Of a stretch of 64,000 nucleotides of DNA, positions 26,523 to 34,735 are shown one piece after another. Position 1 is the first letter of the stretch. Every line of letters starts with the position of its first letter. Below the pieces are notes generated by a model. That model did no database searches, was not told the DNA's origin, and worked only from the letters and a program-made list of their open reading frames with translations. Both the position numbers and the translations under genes were made by a program. The stretch covers positions 682,001 to 746,000 of the forward strand of contig NZ_JAJVDH010000003.1 of the NCBI RefSeq assembly GCF_022758145.1, given 5' to 3'. This stretch comes from Pontibacter vulgaris (GTDB lineage: Bacteria; Bacteroidota; Bacteroidia; Cytophagales; Hymenobacteraceae).

Positions 26523-26708
26523 ATGAAAAAGCCTTCTCTTTATACTTCGTTAATAATTCTTTCATTTCTTATTGCTGTTGGTACGCTTATCTTAAGAATT
26601 TCTCATGAGATCAGCTCTACCTTGTCGCAACTGCTGTTTGCCCTGGCGCTTTTGCTTCAGTTTATAGCAAGACGCTTTAAGGTTAAAAACGAAGATCAGA
26701 ACGCATAA
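26523..26708 (+). CDS. Small membrane protein candidate, 61 residues
   Basis: A plus-strand frame of 61 residues from ATG 26523 (MKKPSLYTSLIILSFLIAVG), or 71 from an upstream ATG at 26493. It contains two hydrophobic segments (about residues 6-22 and 31-47) separated by a short RISHEISS loop, and a basic tail RRFKVKNEDQNA. The positive-inside pattern is that of a real two-pass membrane protein. It stands alone between two minus-strand genes of a MoxR-VWA pair. I do not recognise a family and coding is likely but not certain. Confidence 0.5.
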   Translation: MKKPSLYTSLIILSFLIAVGTLILRISHEISSTLSQLLFALALLLQFIARRFKVKNEDQNA

Positions 26709-26843
26709 TCAATAACTTGCTGCCTTATATCATTTGCTCTTTGGATTTCCTGATCCAAACAAACCATAATCATAAGACCTACAACTATTTACAACTCCAC
26801 ACTCTCAAAAACCCGCGGGATGCTGTGAGGTTTTATCAGTACA

Positions 26844-27944
26844 TCAGAAGCTCTTTTTACGGTTCTGCCCGTAATCCCGGAACACTAAATGGCCTAAACC
26901 TTTCAGGCTGCTATAGTAGGCTTGTCCGTTATTTACCTTCGTGAACTCATCTACGAATTGCTGCAGGTATGGGTCTGTGGCAATCATAAAGGTGGTGATC
27001 GGAATTTTAAGCCGACGACACTGTGCAGCCAGGTTAAGGGTTTTGTTTACTACCTTCCTATCCAGGCCAAAGCTGTTTTTATAGTAACGAAGCCCCTCTT
27101 TCAGGCAGGTTGGTTTGCCATCGGTAATCATAAAGATCTGCTTGTTCGGCGTTTTGCGTTTTCGCAGGATATCCATGGCAAGTTCAAGCCCGGCAACCGT
27201 ATTGGTATGGTAAGGACCTACTTCCAGGTATGGTAAGTCTTTTATCTCGATCTGCCAGGCATCGTTACCAAACACAATCACATCCAGGGTATCTTTTGGG
27301 TACTTCTGTTTCACAAGCTCGGCAAGCGCCATGGCTACTTTTTTGGCTGGGGTAATGCGGTCTTCGCCATACAGGATCATGGAATGCGAAATATCAATCA
27401 TCAGCACCGTAGACGATTGCGTTTTGTGCTCTGTTTCGGTTACTTCCAGGTCCTGCTCCGTAAGCCGCAGGTCGCCGATGCCATGATTAATCTGGGCATT
27501 CCGGATAGAGTCTGTCATGGATATCTGTTCCAGCGCATCGCCGAAGCGGTATTCGCGCTGGTCGGTACTGGCTTCGTCGCCGGTGCCGGTATGCGGCGTG
27601 GCGTGGTTGCCCCTGCCGCCTTTCTTCAACTTCCCGAAAATCTCTTCCAAAGCACTTCGCCTGATGCCCTGCTCGCTTTTAGCGGTGAGCGAAAAAGCGC
27701 CACGCTCCTGAGGGTTTTCATCCAGGTAGCCTTTCTTTTTCAGGTCTTCTATAAAATCTCCTATACCATACTCGTCTGAGGTAAGGTTGTATTGTTTATC
27801 CAGAGAGCTAAGCCAGGCAAGCGCCTCAGCCACATCGCCGGAACTTATGGTTACCAACTGCAGAAAGATCTTGAGCAATGTTTCAAAGCTGGGCTTATCG
27901 TCCTGCGGCGGCACATATTCTGTAAATCGGAATCCTATAGCCAT
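26844..27944 (-). CDS. VWA-domain protein, partner of the MoxR-type ATPase
   Basis: A 366-residue cytoplasmic protein. The N-terminal half is helical with a charged, Gly-rich linker (about residues 105-130); the C-terminal half is a von Willebrand factor A domain with the MIDAS motif DISHS at residues 184-188 and the conserved TDGKP downstream. This is the usual ChlD/CoxE-like partner of MoxR ATPases. The pair is separated by about 460 bases containing a plus-strand small gene candidate, looser than the usual adjacent arrangement. The complex may insert metal or mature an unidentified enzyme. Confidence 0.85.
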   Translation of the reverse strand: MAIGFRFTEYVPPQDDKPSFETLLKIFLQLVTISSGDVAEALAWLSSLDKQYNLTSDEYGIGDFIEDLKKKGYLDENPQERGAFSLTAKSEQGIRRSALEEIFGKLKKGGRGNHATPHTGTGDEASTDQREYRFGDALEQISMTDSIRNAQINHGIGDLRLTEQDLEVTETEHKTQSSTVLMIDISHSMILYGEDRITPAKKVAMALAELVKQKYPKDTLDVIVFGNDAWQIEIKDLPYLEVGPYHTNTVAGLELAMDILRKRKTPNKQIFMITDGKPTCLKEGLRYYKNSFGLDRKVVNKTLNLAAQCRRLKIPITTFMIATDPYLQQFVDEFTKVNNGQAYYSSLKGLGHLVFRDYGQNRKKSF

Positions 27945-28088
27945 ACTTTTGTAATTTATACTTTAACAACGTTGCAACACCTTATGTTCGTGCAGCGGTA
28001 AATAACCTTCCCTGTGTTTACGGCAACGGGCTATACTTTATACTTGCTTCAGAAAATTTATACCTACCAAAGCTGAAAAGTGCCGGTA

Positions 28089-28126
28089 AAAACAAAAGGC
28101 CTGAATTGCTTCAGGCCTTTTGTTTT
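28089..28126 (-). terminator. Intrinsic terminator after the acyl-ACP desaturase gene
   Basis: A perfect 16-bp stem (arms 28089-28104 and 28111-28126, core AAAGGCCTGA) with a 6-base loop, 21 bases past the minus-strand stop; the outer A/T runs give a T tract on the minus strand. Confidence 0.9.
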
Positions 28127-28146
28127 ATGGTTATAACGCTGCTTGC

Positions 28147-29124
28147 TTAGGCAATCCAGCGGAATTTGTATTCTAAAGATGGAGCTTTCATGCGGCTGGC
28201 CACACGCTTTAAGCGATCCGGCAGGGCAACTACATAATCGCGGGCACGCTCTCCGGCATCGTTCAGGCCGGTAAGTGCTTCAATTTTCCACTCCTGTATA
28301 AGGCCTTCCAGAATATCGGTGTAATCGTTGGCGGTATATACATTTATGCGTTGTGCGGCATCGGTAAAATGGCCGAAAGTTTTGCCCAGTTCCACACCCA
28401 TTTCGCGCATATAGTGAGCCGGCATAACGATCTTTTTACGCATCATGTCTTCAAATGCCAGCATCATCTCGTTCGGGTCTGCTTCAAATATTTTGCTTAC
28501 AAACGATTTATAGGCTTTCGCGTGGCGGGCCTCATCTGCAGCAACGTGGCCGCAAAGTTTAGCCAGCAGGTTATCGCCTTGTTTTTTAGCGATCTGGGCT
28601 ACACGTCTGTGCGAAATATTAGTTGCCGTTTCCTGGAAAGAAGTATAAACAAACGCACGATACGGGTCATTATCTGTCTGAAGGTCAAAACCATCGGCGA
28701 TCAGGTATTGCGTAGAAGCTTCCATCTCGCGCATGTTAATGCGGCCCGATAAGTAAAGATAGCGGTTCAGCACATCGCCATGGCGGTTTTCTTCGGCAGT
28801 CCAGCTGCGCACCCATTTCATCCACGGGTTATGTTCGTTTTGCGGCAGGCCTTCAATGCTCATCAGCCAGCTTTCGTATGTTGGCAGTGCCTCCTCAGTA
28901 ATGGTATCACCTACCAGTACGGCAAGCAGGTCGTAAGAAAGGTCGCGGGCGCGCTCACGCAGTTGTTTTACTTCATCAAAAAAGTTATCCAGTGTCGAAT
29001 CAGGCAAAAGGTCTGCAGGCTGCCAGCTCTCTTCAACAGTTTTAAGAAACTCGGAGTATTTTTCGCTCACAAAGTCTTCCATCCATCTTATAACTTCACT
29101 TCGGGAGGCAACTGTTGTAATCAT
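28147..29124 (-). CDS. Acyl-[acyl-carrier-protein] desaturase
   Basis: A 325-residue soluble diiron desaturase of the plant stearoyl-ACP/DesA type, making monounsaturated fatty acids on ACP. The two iron-ligand motifs are EENRH (residues 111-115) and DEARH (197-201), separated by the expected 82-residue spacing, with the conserved FQETATNISHR region between them. No membrane segments. A -7 box lies 23 bases upstream. It is a single gene with its own terminator, and presumably controls membrane fluidity. Confidence 0.93.
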   Translation of the reverse strand: MITTVASRSEVIRWMEDFVSEKYSEFLKTVEESWQPADLLPDSTLDNFFDEVKQLRERARDLSYDLLAVLVGDTITEEALPTYESWLMSIEGLPQNEHNPWMKWVRSWTAEENRHGDVLNRYLYLSGRINMREMEASTQYLIADGFDLQTDNDPYRAFVYTSFQETATNISHRRVAQIAKKQGDNLLAKLCGHVAADEARHAKAYKSFVSKIFEADPNEMMLAFEDMMRKKIVMPAHYMREMGVELGKTFGHFTDAAQRINVYTANDYTDILEGLIQEWKIEALTGLNDAGERARDYVVALPDRLKRVASRMKAPSLEYKFRWIA

Positions 29125-29146
29125 GTCGGTTGTTATAGTTTAAAAT

Positions 29147-29154
29147 TCAAATAT
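29147..29154 (-). promoter_or_regulatory. -7 box of the desaturase gene
   Basis: The minus strand reads TATATTTG, matching TAnnTTTG, 23 bases before the start codon at 29124. The region further upstream is AT-rich without a clear TTTG at 20 bases. Confidence 0.5.
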
Positions 29155-29307
29155 ACTTATAATAGCTCAGATAGAAGCGTTGTTGCAAAATATTTTGTTA
29201 ACATCCTGCGTTTTAATCACTTCAGAAAGAGAGTTATGCAATTAAGTACGTAAAAAAAGCGGACAAAAGATACACAAAACGGTTTTAATCTAAAGTTGGG
29301 GAGCATC

Positions 29308-30261
29308 TTAGTGCAATAACCACCTATACTTCAAACTATAATACAATTTGCGTATGCTGCTTAAGTCAATTTTATACTTGTTAAGCAGATAAAGTCCTTT
29401 ATAGCTTAATGATAAATCAGTTACCTGCTTTAGTAAAGCAAGAAAACTTTCTGCTTCTGTATAGTTTCCGGTCAGGTACGCATGGCGGGCTTCGTATTTA
29501 AGCCGTTTTGCCAGTGCGGCGCGTTCGGCCGGAGTTCGTACAAGCTTTAGTGCCTTCTCGCATACCCTAACAGTAGAATTTAAAAGTAAGTTGCCTTTGC
29601 GGTAAATACCCTGCGAAAGCGAGTTATCGTGAATGCGCCTTTTCGTTGTAACTTCAGGCAGGTATTGGTATTTATACCTGCGCGCCGACCGTACCCAGAA
29701 ATCAAAGTCTTCGTAAGCCAGGCTTTCATCGTAACCGCCCAGATACTCCAATACTTCACGCCGCATAAGCATGGTAGGCGGGCAGATAAAATAGCGGCTG
29801 ATAACATCGGCAAAAACATCACCGCAGGCAGTATAGGTATACTTCTGGCTATGGAAGCTAATGTGTTGTGAGCTATCGCTGATGTATTCGGCATCGGAAT
29901 AAATTACACCATAGTTTATATCTAAAGCTGCAAATGCCGCTACCTGTTTCTCCACTCTGTCAGGAAGCAAGACATCATCGGTAGCAAAATCTATTATAAA
30001 ATCACCGGTAGCCGCATGCCAGCCCATATTAAAAGCTGCACAATTGCCCCTGTTTTGCCCGGTGCTTATAAAACGTATCTGAGGATGTTGCTGCAGGTAA
30101 GTTTGAATGATGCTGACGCTATTATCAGTACTGCAATCGTCTACTACCAGAATTTCGAGGTTAGGGTATGTTTGCGCAAGCACCGAGTCAAGGGCTTCGC
30201 GGATAAACCTCTCGTGGTTATAACACAGGCAGATAACAGAAACCAGCGGCAGCTTATCCAT
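29308..30261 (-). CDS. Family 2 glycosyltransferase
   Basis: A 317-residue inverting glycosyltransferase of the GT-A fold. The opening motif VSVICLCYNHERFIREALDSVLAQ (quoted in part: CYNHERFIREALDSVL) is typical of GT2, followed by VDDCSTDNS (about residues 40-48) and the metal-binding region FATDDVLLPD (about 90-99). The C-terminal third is helical. The start overlaps the stop of the upstream aminotransferase gene by 8 bases, so it is the last gene of a three-gene deoxy-aminosugar operon and probably transfers that sugar, or a related one, to a surface polymer. Confidence 0.9.
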   Translation of the reverse strand: MDKLPLVSVICLCYNHERFIREALDSVLAQTYPNLEILVVDDCSTDNSVSIIQTYLQQHPQIRFISTGQNRGNCAAFNMGWHAATGDFIIDFATDDVLLPDRVEKQVAAFAALDINYGVIYSDAEYISDSSQHISFHSQKYTYTACGDVFADVISRYFICPPTMLMRREVLEYLGGYDESLAYEDFDFWVRSARRYKYQYLPEVTTKRRIHDNSLSQGIYRKGNLLLNSTVRVCEKALKLVRTPAERAALAKRLKYEARHAYLTGNYTEAESFLALLKQVTDLSLSYKGLYLLNKYKIDLSSIRKLYYSLKYRWLLH

Positions 30262-31378
30262 GCAGGTGAGCGAAAAACGATTTTATACTTCGGATTACAG
30301 CCTGCTGCTCCGCTTCCTGCATTCCGGGGAATAAAGGCAAACTCAGGCTGGTTTGTGCCAGCTCTTCCACCACCGGAAAATCGCCGGGCTTGTGCCCCAG
30401 GTAAGTATAGGCCTGCTGCAAATGCACCGGCACCGGGTAATGTATGGCTGTTGCAATTCCTTTTTCAGTGAGCCAGGCCTGCAACTCGTTTCTATACTTT
30501 GTCCGGATACTGAAAATATGGTATACGTGGGTGCAGCTTTCAGCAGTATAGGGCAAAACAAGCGCATTTATACTTTGCAACTCCTGTAAGTATACTTTAG
30601 CCAGACGCTGCCGTTCAGAATTTAACTGATCCAGGTATTTTAACTTTACCTGAAGTATAGCGGCCTGCAGTTCATCGAGCCGTGAGTTCACGCCAATTAT
30701 TTTGTTGTGATATTTTTGCTGCTGCCCGTAGTTACGGTATATACTTACAAACTCAGCCAAGGCAGCATCAGAGGTCACTACGGCACCGGCATCGCCAAAG
30801 GCTCCCAGGTTTTTGGTGGGGTAAAAACTGGTGGCATTTATACTTCCGAAACTACCAACCGTTTGCCCGGCATACGTGGCACCATGCGCCTGCGCGAAAT
30901 CTTCTACAAGCTGTAATTTATACTTTGTGGCCAGCGTCATCAGGGGTTCCATTTCGCAGGCCTGCCCATACAAGTGCACGGCTATAATGGCTTTGGTTTT
31001 TGTGCTGATTACAGCTTCTGCAGTTGCGGCTGTCAGGTTGTAAGTATGCTTATCTACATCAGCAAAAACAGGCCTTGCACCCACCTGAACAACAGCATTA
31101 GCAGTGGCAATAAATGTATTGGCTGGAAGTATAACTTCATCGCCAGCGCCTATTCCTAATGCTTTCAGCGACAGCACCAAGGCATCGTATCCATTGCCAA
31201 CACCTATGCTATACCTGGTGCCTGTAGCTTTGGCAAACTCATGCTCGAAAGCAGCAATTGCATCGCCTAAAATATAGTTGTTGCTGCGTACAGCTGCCAA
31301 AAGCGCCTGCTCTGTTTCAACGGTCATTCCCTCCGGAAAATCCCGGAATGCAAAGTATGGCACCACCTGCTCCATCAT
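30254..31378 (-). CDS. DegT/DnrJ/EryC1 PLP-dependent sugar aminotransferase (FdtB-like)
   Basis: A 374-residue aminotransferase of the DegT/DnrJ/EryC1/StrS family that makes amino sugars from nucleotide-linked keto-sugars. The PLP lysine is in the motif TSFYPTKNLGAFGDAGA (about residues 180-196), and GNGYDALVLSLKALGIG and DEVILPANTFIATA are the usual N-terminal blocks. Size and motifs fit the 3-amino subgroup (FdtB/QdtB). The upstream cupin gene overlaps by 4 bases, and the glycosyltransferase follows with an 8-base overlap. The likely product is a dTDP-3-amino-3,6-dideoxyhexose. Confidence 0.88.
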   Translation of the reverse strand: MMEQVVPYFAFRDFPEGMTVETEQALLAAVRSNNYILGDAIAAFEHEFAKATGTRYSIGVGNGYDALVLSLKALGIGAGDEVILPANTFIATANAVVQVGARPVFADVDKHTYNLTAATAEAVISTKTKAIIAVHLYGQACEMEPLMTLATKYKLQLVEDFAQAHGATYAGQTVGSFGSINATSFYPTKNLGAFGDAGAVVTSDAALAEFVSIYRNYGQQQKYHNKIIGVNSRLDELQAAILQVKLKYLDQLNSERQRLAKVYLQELQSINALVLPYTAESCTHVYHIFSIRTKYRNELQAWLTEKGIATAIHYPVPVHLQQAYTYLGHKPGDFPVVEELAQTSLSLPLFPGMQEAEQQAVIRSIKSFFAHLHG

Positions 31379-31788
31379 ACGCTGGCCTTAGCAACTATGC
31401 TTCTGAAGTCCTGGTAATCCCGGATGTAATCACTTTCTTCGAAATCTGTAGAGGCCAGGCACACGGCCACCGTTCCTTCAGAAAAGTGCAGGTTGGTCCA
31501 GCAGAGGGCCGGAATGTATAAGCCAACAGACGGGCTATCTAACACAAATTCTATACTTCCCTGGCCCGAATCAGCAGTTACAGTTATACTTCCGGTTATG
31601 GCTATCAGCACTTCCTGCGTGGTTTTGTTGGCATGGTTACCTCTTATTACGCCGGCTGGAGTGGCATAGGTCCAGAACACACGCTTCACGGCAAAAGGCA
31701 AGTTACTGGCCTGCTGCGTAGACGCGATAAAACCGAAGTCCTGTTCCCCGATCTGGTCGAAATGTAAAAGGTAAGGTGGTGCTGGCAA
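31375..31788 (-). CDS. FdtA/QdtA-type cupin (dTDP-6-deoxy-3,4-ketohexulose isomerase-like)
   Basis: A 137-residue single cupin domain of the FdtA/QdtA/WxcM-C family. Related enzymes shift the keto group of dTDP-4-keto-6-deoxyglucose from C4 to C3. The family block RVFWTYATPAGVIRGNHANK is at residues 36-55. The characterised enzymes have HAHK with two active-site histidines; here the second is Asn54 (HANK), so His52 stands alone. The rest of the fold (SPSVGLYIPALCWTN, FEESDYIRDYQDF) is intact. It is the first gene of the operon with the aminotransferase and glycosyltransferase. Confidence 0.85.
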   Translation of the reverse strand: MPAPPYLLHFDQIGEQDFGFIASTQQASNLPFAVKRVFWTYATPAGVIRGNHANKTTQEVLIAITGSITVTADSGQGSIEFVLDSPSVGLYIPALCWTNLHFSEGTVAVCLASTDFEESDYIRDYQDFRSIVAKASV

Positions 31789-31850
31789 AGCTTAATGAGT
31801 TAATGCAGGCACAATTTAACTATATTTTAAGATAATCATACATCCTGATT

Positions 31851-31953
31851 TATACTTGGTTTTGTGCTTGCTTATACTTTAAACTACCTTTGTTGCGGTT
31901 ATAACCAGGGCTAAAAGCCTATACTTTATACTTGCTTCTTACATGTTATACTT
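31851..31953. repeat. Cluster of five TATACTT copies
   Basis: TATACTT occurs at 31851-31857, 31873-31879, 31920-31926, 31927-31933 and 31947-31953, all in the same orientation, spanning the promoter, leader and first codons (ATG TTA TAC TTG) of the EamA transporter gene. Five copies of a given 7-mer in 103 bases is far above chance. Confidence 0.85.
31861..31892 (+). promoter_or_regulatory. Consensus promoter of the EamA-yigZ transcript
   Basis: TTTG (31861-31864) and TACCTTTG (31885-31892) separated by 20 bases match the Bacteroidota consensus exactly. The EamA start codon lies 51 bases further on. Confidence 0.8.
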
Positions 31954-32854
31954 GCTTTTAAGCGTTGCGTCCACCACCTTACTTTTCTTTATTTTCAAGC
32001 TTTTTCAGAAGTACAACATACCTACTTTTCAGGCGATTGTAGTAAATTATGTTACCTGCATACTCGTCGGGCTGGCCTTTCCGGGCGGCACTGCTGTACT
32101 CCATCCGCAGGTTTTCACGCAATCGTGGGCAATTTTTGCTTTTGCCCTGGGTATTATATTTATCGGTACTTTTTATTTGATGGCACTTACTACCCATAAA
32201 GTAGGCGTAACAGCCACATCGGTAGCCACTAAAATCTCACTCATTATTCCGGTGCTTTTTAGCTTGCTCGTACTCAAATCCAGCCTGAAAGAGTATACCT
32301 GGGTAAATTATGCGGGCATGGCAGCGGCAATTGCAGCCATTATACTTTCATCCATACGCCTAAGTAATAGTAACTCCAGCATCCGCACTCCTGCAGCAGC
32401 AGCCATGGCCTTGCCCTTTATTATTTTCCTTACCAGTGGCATCGCCGATTCGCTTATTAACTATACAAACCAATACCATTTACAGGCCGGTGAGGCCAGC
32501 CAGTTTACCATGCTCACTTTTACAACCTCCGCTACTGTGGGTTTACTGGTGCTGGCATACTTTATACTTGCAGGCAAAACGCGTTTTATACCCCGCAGTA
32601 TAATTGCCGGTGTGCTGCTGGGCGTGCCTAACTATTTCTCTATTTTCTTCCTGATAAAGGCACTTTCTGCGTTCAACAACGATGGCGCTTTTCTGTACCC
32701 GATCAATAATATCGGCATTATACTGGCTGGCGCGGCTGGGGCAGTCATCTTTTTCCGGGAGAAGCTGAGCACCGTGAATTTGGTTGGTATTGGCATGGCC
32801 GTACTGGCACTTATCCTGATCTCGTACCAGGAAATAACAGCAAACCTGTTTTAA
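31943..32854 (+). CDS. EamA/DMT-family transporter
   Basis: A 303-residue membrane protein with ten hydrophobic segments in two repeats of five, the EamA (drug/metabolite transporter) layout. The second repeat begins near residue 150. Conserved glycine-rich turns (GVLLGVPNYFSIFFL, GIILAGAAGAVIFFREKL) match the family. The substrate cannot be inferred. It is read from a consensus promoter and followed 4 bases later by yigZ. Confidence 0.88.
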   Translation: MLYLLLSVASTTLLFFIFKLFQKYNIPTFQAIVVNYVTCILVGLAFPGGTAVLHPQVFTQSWAIFAFALGIIFIGTFYLMALTTHKVGVTATSVATKISLIIPVLFSLLVLKSSLKEYTWVNYAGMAAAIAAIILSSIRLSNSNSSIRTPAAAAMALPFIIFLTSGIADSLINYTNQYHLQAGEASQFTMLTFTTSATVGLLVLAYFILAGKTRFIPRSIIAGVLLGVPNYFSIFFLIKALSAFNNDGAFLYPINNIGIILAGAAGAVIFFREKLSTVNLVGIGMAVLALILISYQEITANLF

Positions 32855-32858
32855 ACCT

Positions 32859-33461
32859 ATGGAAGATACCTACCGCACCATCGCTGCCCCATCCGAAGGT
32901 CTTTACAAAGAAAAAGGCAGCAAATTTATTGCGCTGGCTTACCCGGTTTACTCCGAAGAGGATGTGAAAGAGCACCTGACCGAGCTGCGTAAAAAGTACT
33001 TCGATGCCCGCCACCATTGCTATGCTTATAGTTTAGGAGCCGATAAAAGCCGCTACCGCGCCAACGACGACGGCGAGCCCAACCATTCAGCCGGCGACCC
33101 TATACTTGGCCAGATCCGTTCTGCCGACCTGAGCAATGTACTGGTTGTAGTAGTACGTTATTTCGGTGGCACAAAACTGGGTGTCAGCGGCCTGATACAT
33201 GCCTACAAAACCGCTACTGCCGAAGCCATTGCTAACGCTACTATTATTGAAAAGCACGAAACTGCGCTGCTGCAGGTACATTTTACTTATCCGCAGATGA
33301 ACGATGTAATGGGTTTGGTAAAAGAGTATGAACTGGCTGTGCGCGACCAACAGTTTGAGCTGGAGTGCCAGATGACACTGGAAGTACGCAAAAAACTACA
33401 GGCTGAGCTTACAACCAGACTCGAAGACCTTGATGCTGTTACTGTTGCCGTTGTAGCTTAA
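32859..33461 (+). CDS. yigZ: YigZ/IMPACT-family protein
   Basis: A 200-residue protein of the YigZ/IMPACT family. The N-terminal domain carries the family core GSKFIALAYPV, the DARHHCYAYSLG segment and GEPNHSAGDPILGQI, then VVVVRYFGGTKLGVSGLIHAY (in part VRYFGGTKLGVSGLI). The C-terminal domain is the ferredoxin-like fold. Eukaryotic IMPACT modulates Gcn2; bacterial function is poorly defined, with links to ribosome or RNA binding. Downstream of EamA by 4 bases, so co-transcribed. Confidence 0.93.
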   Translation: MEDTYRTIAAPSEGLYKEKGSKFIALAYPVYSEEDVKEHLTELRKKYFDARHHCYAYSLGADKSRYRANDDGEPNHSAGDPILGQIRSADLSNVLVVVVRYFGGTKLGVSGLIHAYKTATAEAIANATIIEKHETALLQVHFTYPQMNDVMGLVKEYELAVRDQQFELECQMTLEVRKKLQAELTTRLEDLDAVTVAVVA

Positions 33462-33464
33462 TTC

Positions 33465-33490
33465 AAAGTATAAATCTACGTTTATACTTT
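33465..33490 (+). terminator. Inverted pair of AAGTATAAA words after yigZ, terminator-like
   Basis: A perfect 10-bp inverted repeat composed entirely of the recurrent word: AAAGTATAAA (33465-33474) and TTTATACTTT (33481-33490), loop TCTACG. It starts 4 bases after the yigZ stop. The stem is AT-only apart from two G-C pairs, so its strength as a terminator is doubtful; the position fits one. Confidence 0.55.
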
Positions 33491-33582
33491 CTCGCGGTAC
33501 TCTAAATTAGCCCGCAATGCGTTGCAGCAAGTATAGCAGCATGTATATTTATTAAGTACCTTGTTACTTTCCTTAAGCTGCC

Positions 33583-34710
33583 ATGTCGAAACACCAACGC
33601 CCACATACCCGGAGCAAAATTTTAGAACGCAAAGCAGGCAAACGCCCTGGTTATTTATTTGTTCCTTCTGATGCCATCGCGCCCCGTTTTTTCCTGATGT
33701 CGTTTAACGAGCAGGGTTTTGAGCAACAGGAATACACCTCCTATGATAAATTGCTGAAGCAAGTCAACACGCACCCGGATCAAAAGCACTGGATCGATAT
33801 TCGTGGCTATGGCGAATTAAATTTACTTGAGCGGCTGGTTGATGATTTTGGTATTCACCCGCTGCAGATGGAGGATGTGATAAACGATTACCAGCGCCCA
33901 AAAGTAGAAGAGCACAATGGCAACCTGTTTATTATTACGCGCATGCTGCGCTGGTCGGCCACGCAACGTACCCTGGACGATGTGCAGCTTTCTGTTTTCT
34001 CAGGCCCCAACTATGTGCTTACCCTGCAAAGCGATTATGATGATTGTTTGGACCCGCTTCGCGAACGCATCAGAACCGGCAGAGGTGTTATCAGGCAGCG
34101 GCCTGTGGCTTATCTACTTTATGCCGTGCTCGATGTGGTGCTGGACTTTTATTTCCCGGTAATTAGCGAAATCAGCAATTACATCGAAGAGCTGGAGCAA
34201 CGCATTTTAGACAAACCATCCAGGCAAACCTTGCAGGAAGTTCTTGCCCTTAAAAGCGAGCTTGTAAAACTGCGCCGCATTACCTGGCCACAGCGCGATA
34301 TACTGAACGAATTGCTTCGCATGGAAGACGACATGATACCGGAAAACATTAAAGTATACTTCCGCGACGCTTACGACCATACCATACAACTCATCGACCT
34401 GATCGAAAGTCAGAAAGAAATGGCCTCCAGCCAGGCTGAGCTTTATATGTCCACGGTTAGCAACCGCATGAACGAGATCATGAAAGTGCTCACCATCATC
34501 TCCAGTATCTTTATTCCGCTAAGTTTTATTGTAGGATTGTACGGGATGAACTTCGCACATGTAAACCCTGAGACCGGTAGGGTCTACCCGCTCAGCATGC
34601 CCGAGCTATACCAGCCTTATGCATACCCCATATTACTTACAGTTATGGTTATACTTATACTGGTGCAGCTATACTTTTTCTATAAGCGGGGCTGGTTCCG
34701 GAGCTTCTGA
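33583..34710 (+). CDS. corA: CorA-family magnesium/cobalt transporter
   Basis: A 375-residue CorA-type divalent cation channel. A large N-terminal cytoplasmic domain (about 1-300) is followed by two C-terminal membrane helices and the selectivity motif GMN in LYGMNFAHVNP (about residues 322-332). Helix periodicity in the middle (long charged helices ending VSNRMNEIMKVL) matches the funnel stalk of CorA. The last residues FYKRGWFRSF form the basic tail. It is a single gene. Confidence 0.95.
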   Translation: MSKHQRPHTRSKILERKAGKRPGYLFVPSDAIAPRFFLMSFNEQGFEQQEYTSYDKLLKQVNTHPDQKHWIDIRGYGELNLLERLVDDFGIHPLQMEDVINDYQRPKVEEHNGNLFIITRMLRWSATQRTLDDVQLSVFSGPNYVLTLQSDYDDCLDPLRERIRTGRGVIRQRPVAYLLYAVLDVVLDFYFPVISEISNYIEELEQRILDKPSRQTLQEVLALKSELVKLRRITWPQRDILNELLRMEDDMIPENIKVYFRDAYDHTIQLIDLIESQKEMASSQAELYMSTVSNRMNEIMKVLTIISSIFIPLSFIVGLYGMNFAHVNPETGRVYPLSMPELYQPYAYPILLTVMVILILVQLYFFYKRGWFRSF

Positions 34711-34735
34711 ACAGGGCAGTTACTATAGTTTATAC

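Noticed and set aside
26844..27944. CoxE or cobalt-chelatase identity of the VWA protein
   Set aside because: Only the generic VWA fold and MIDAS residues are visible; no carbon-monoxide dehydrogenase or cobalamin synthesis genes surround it.
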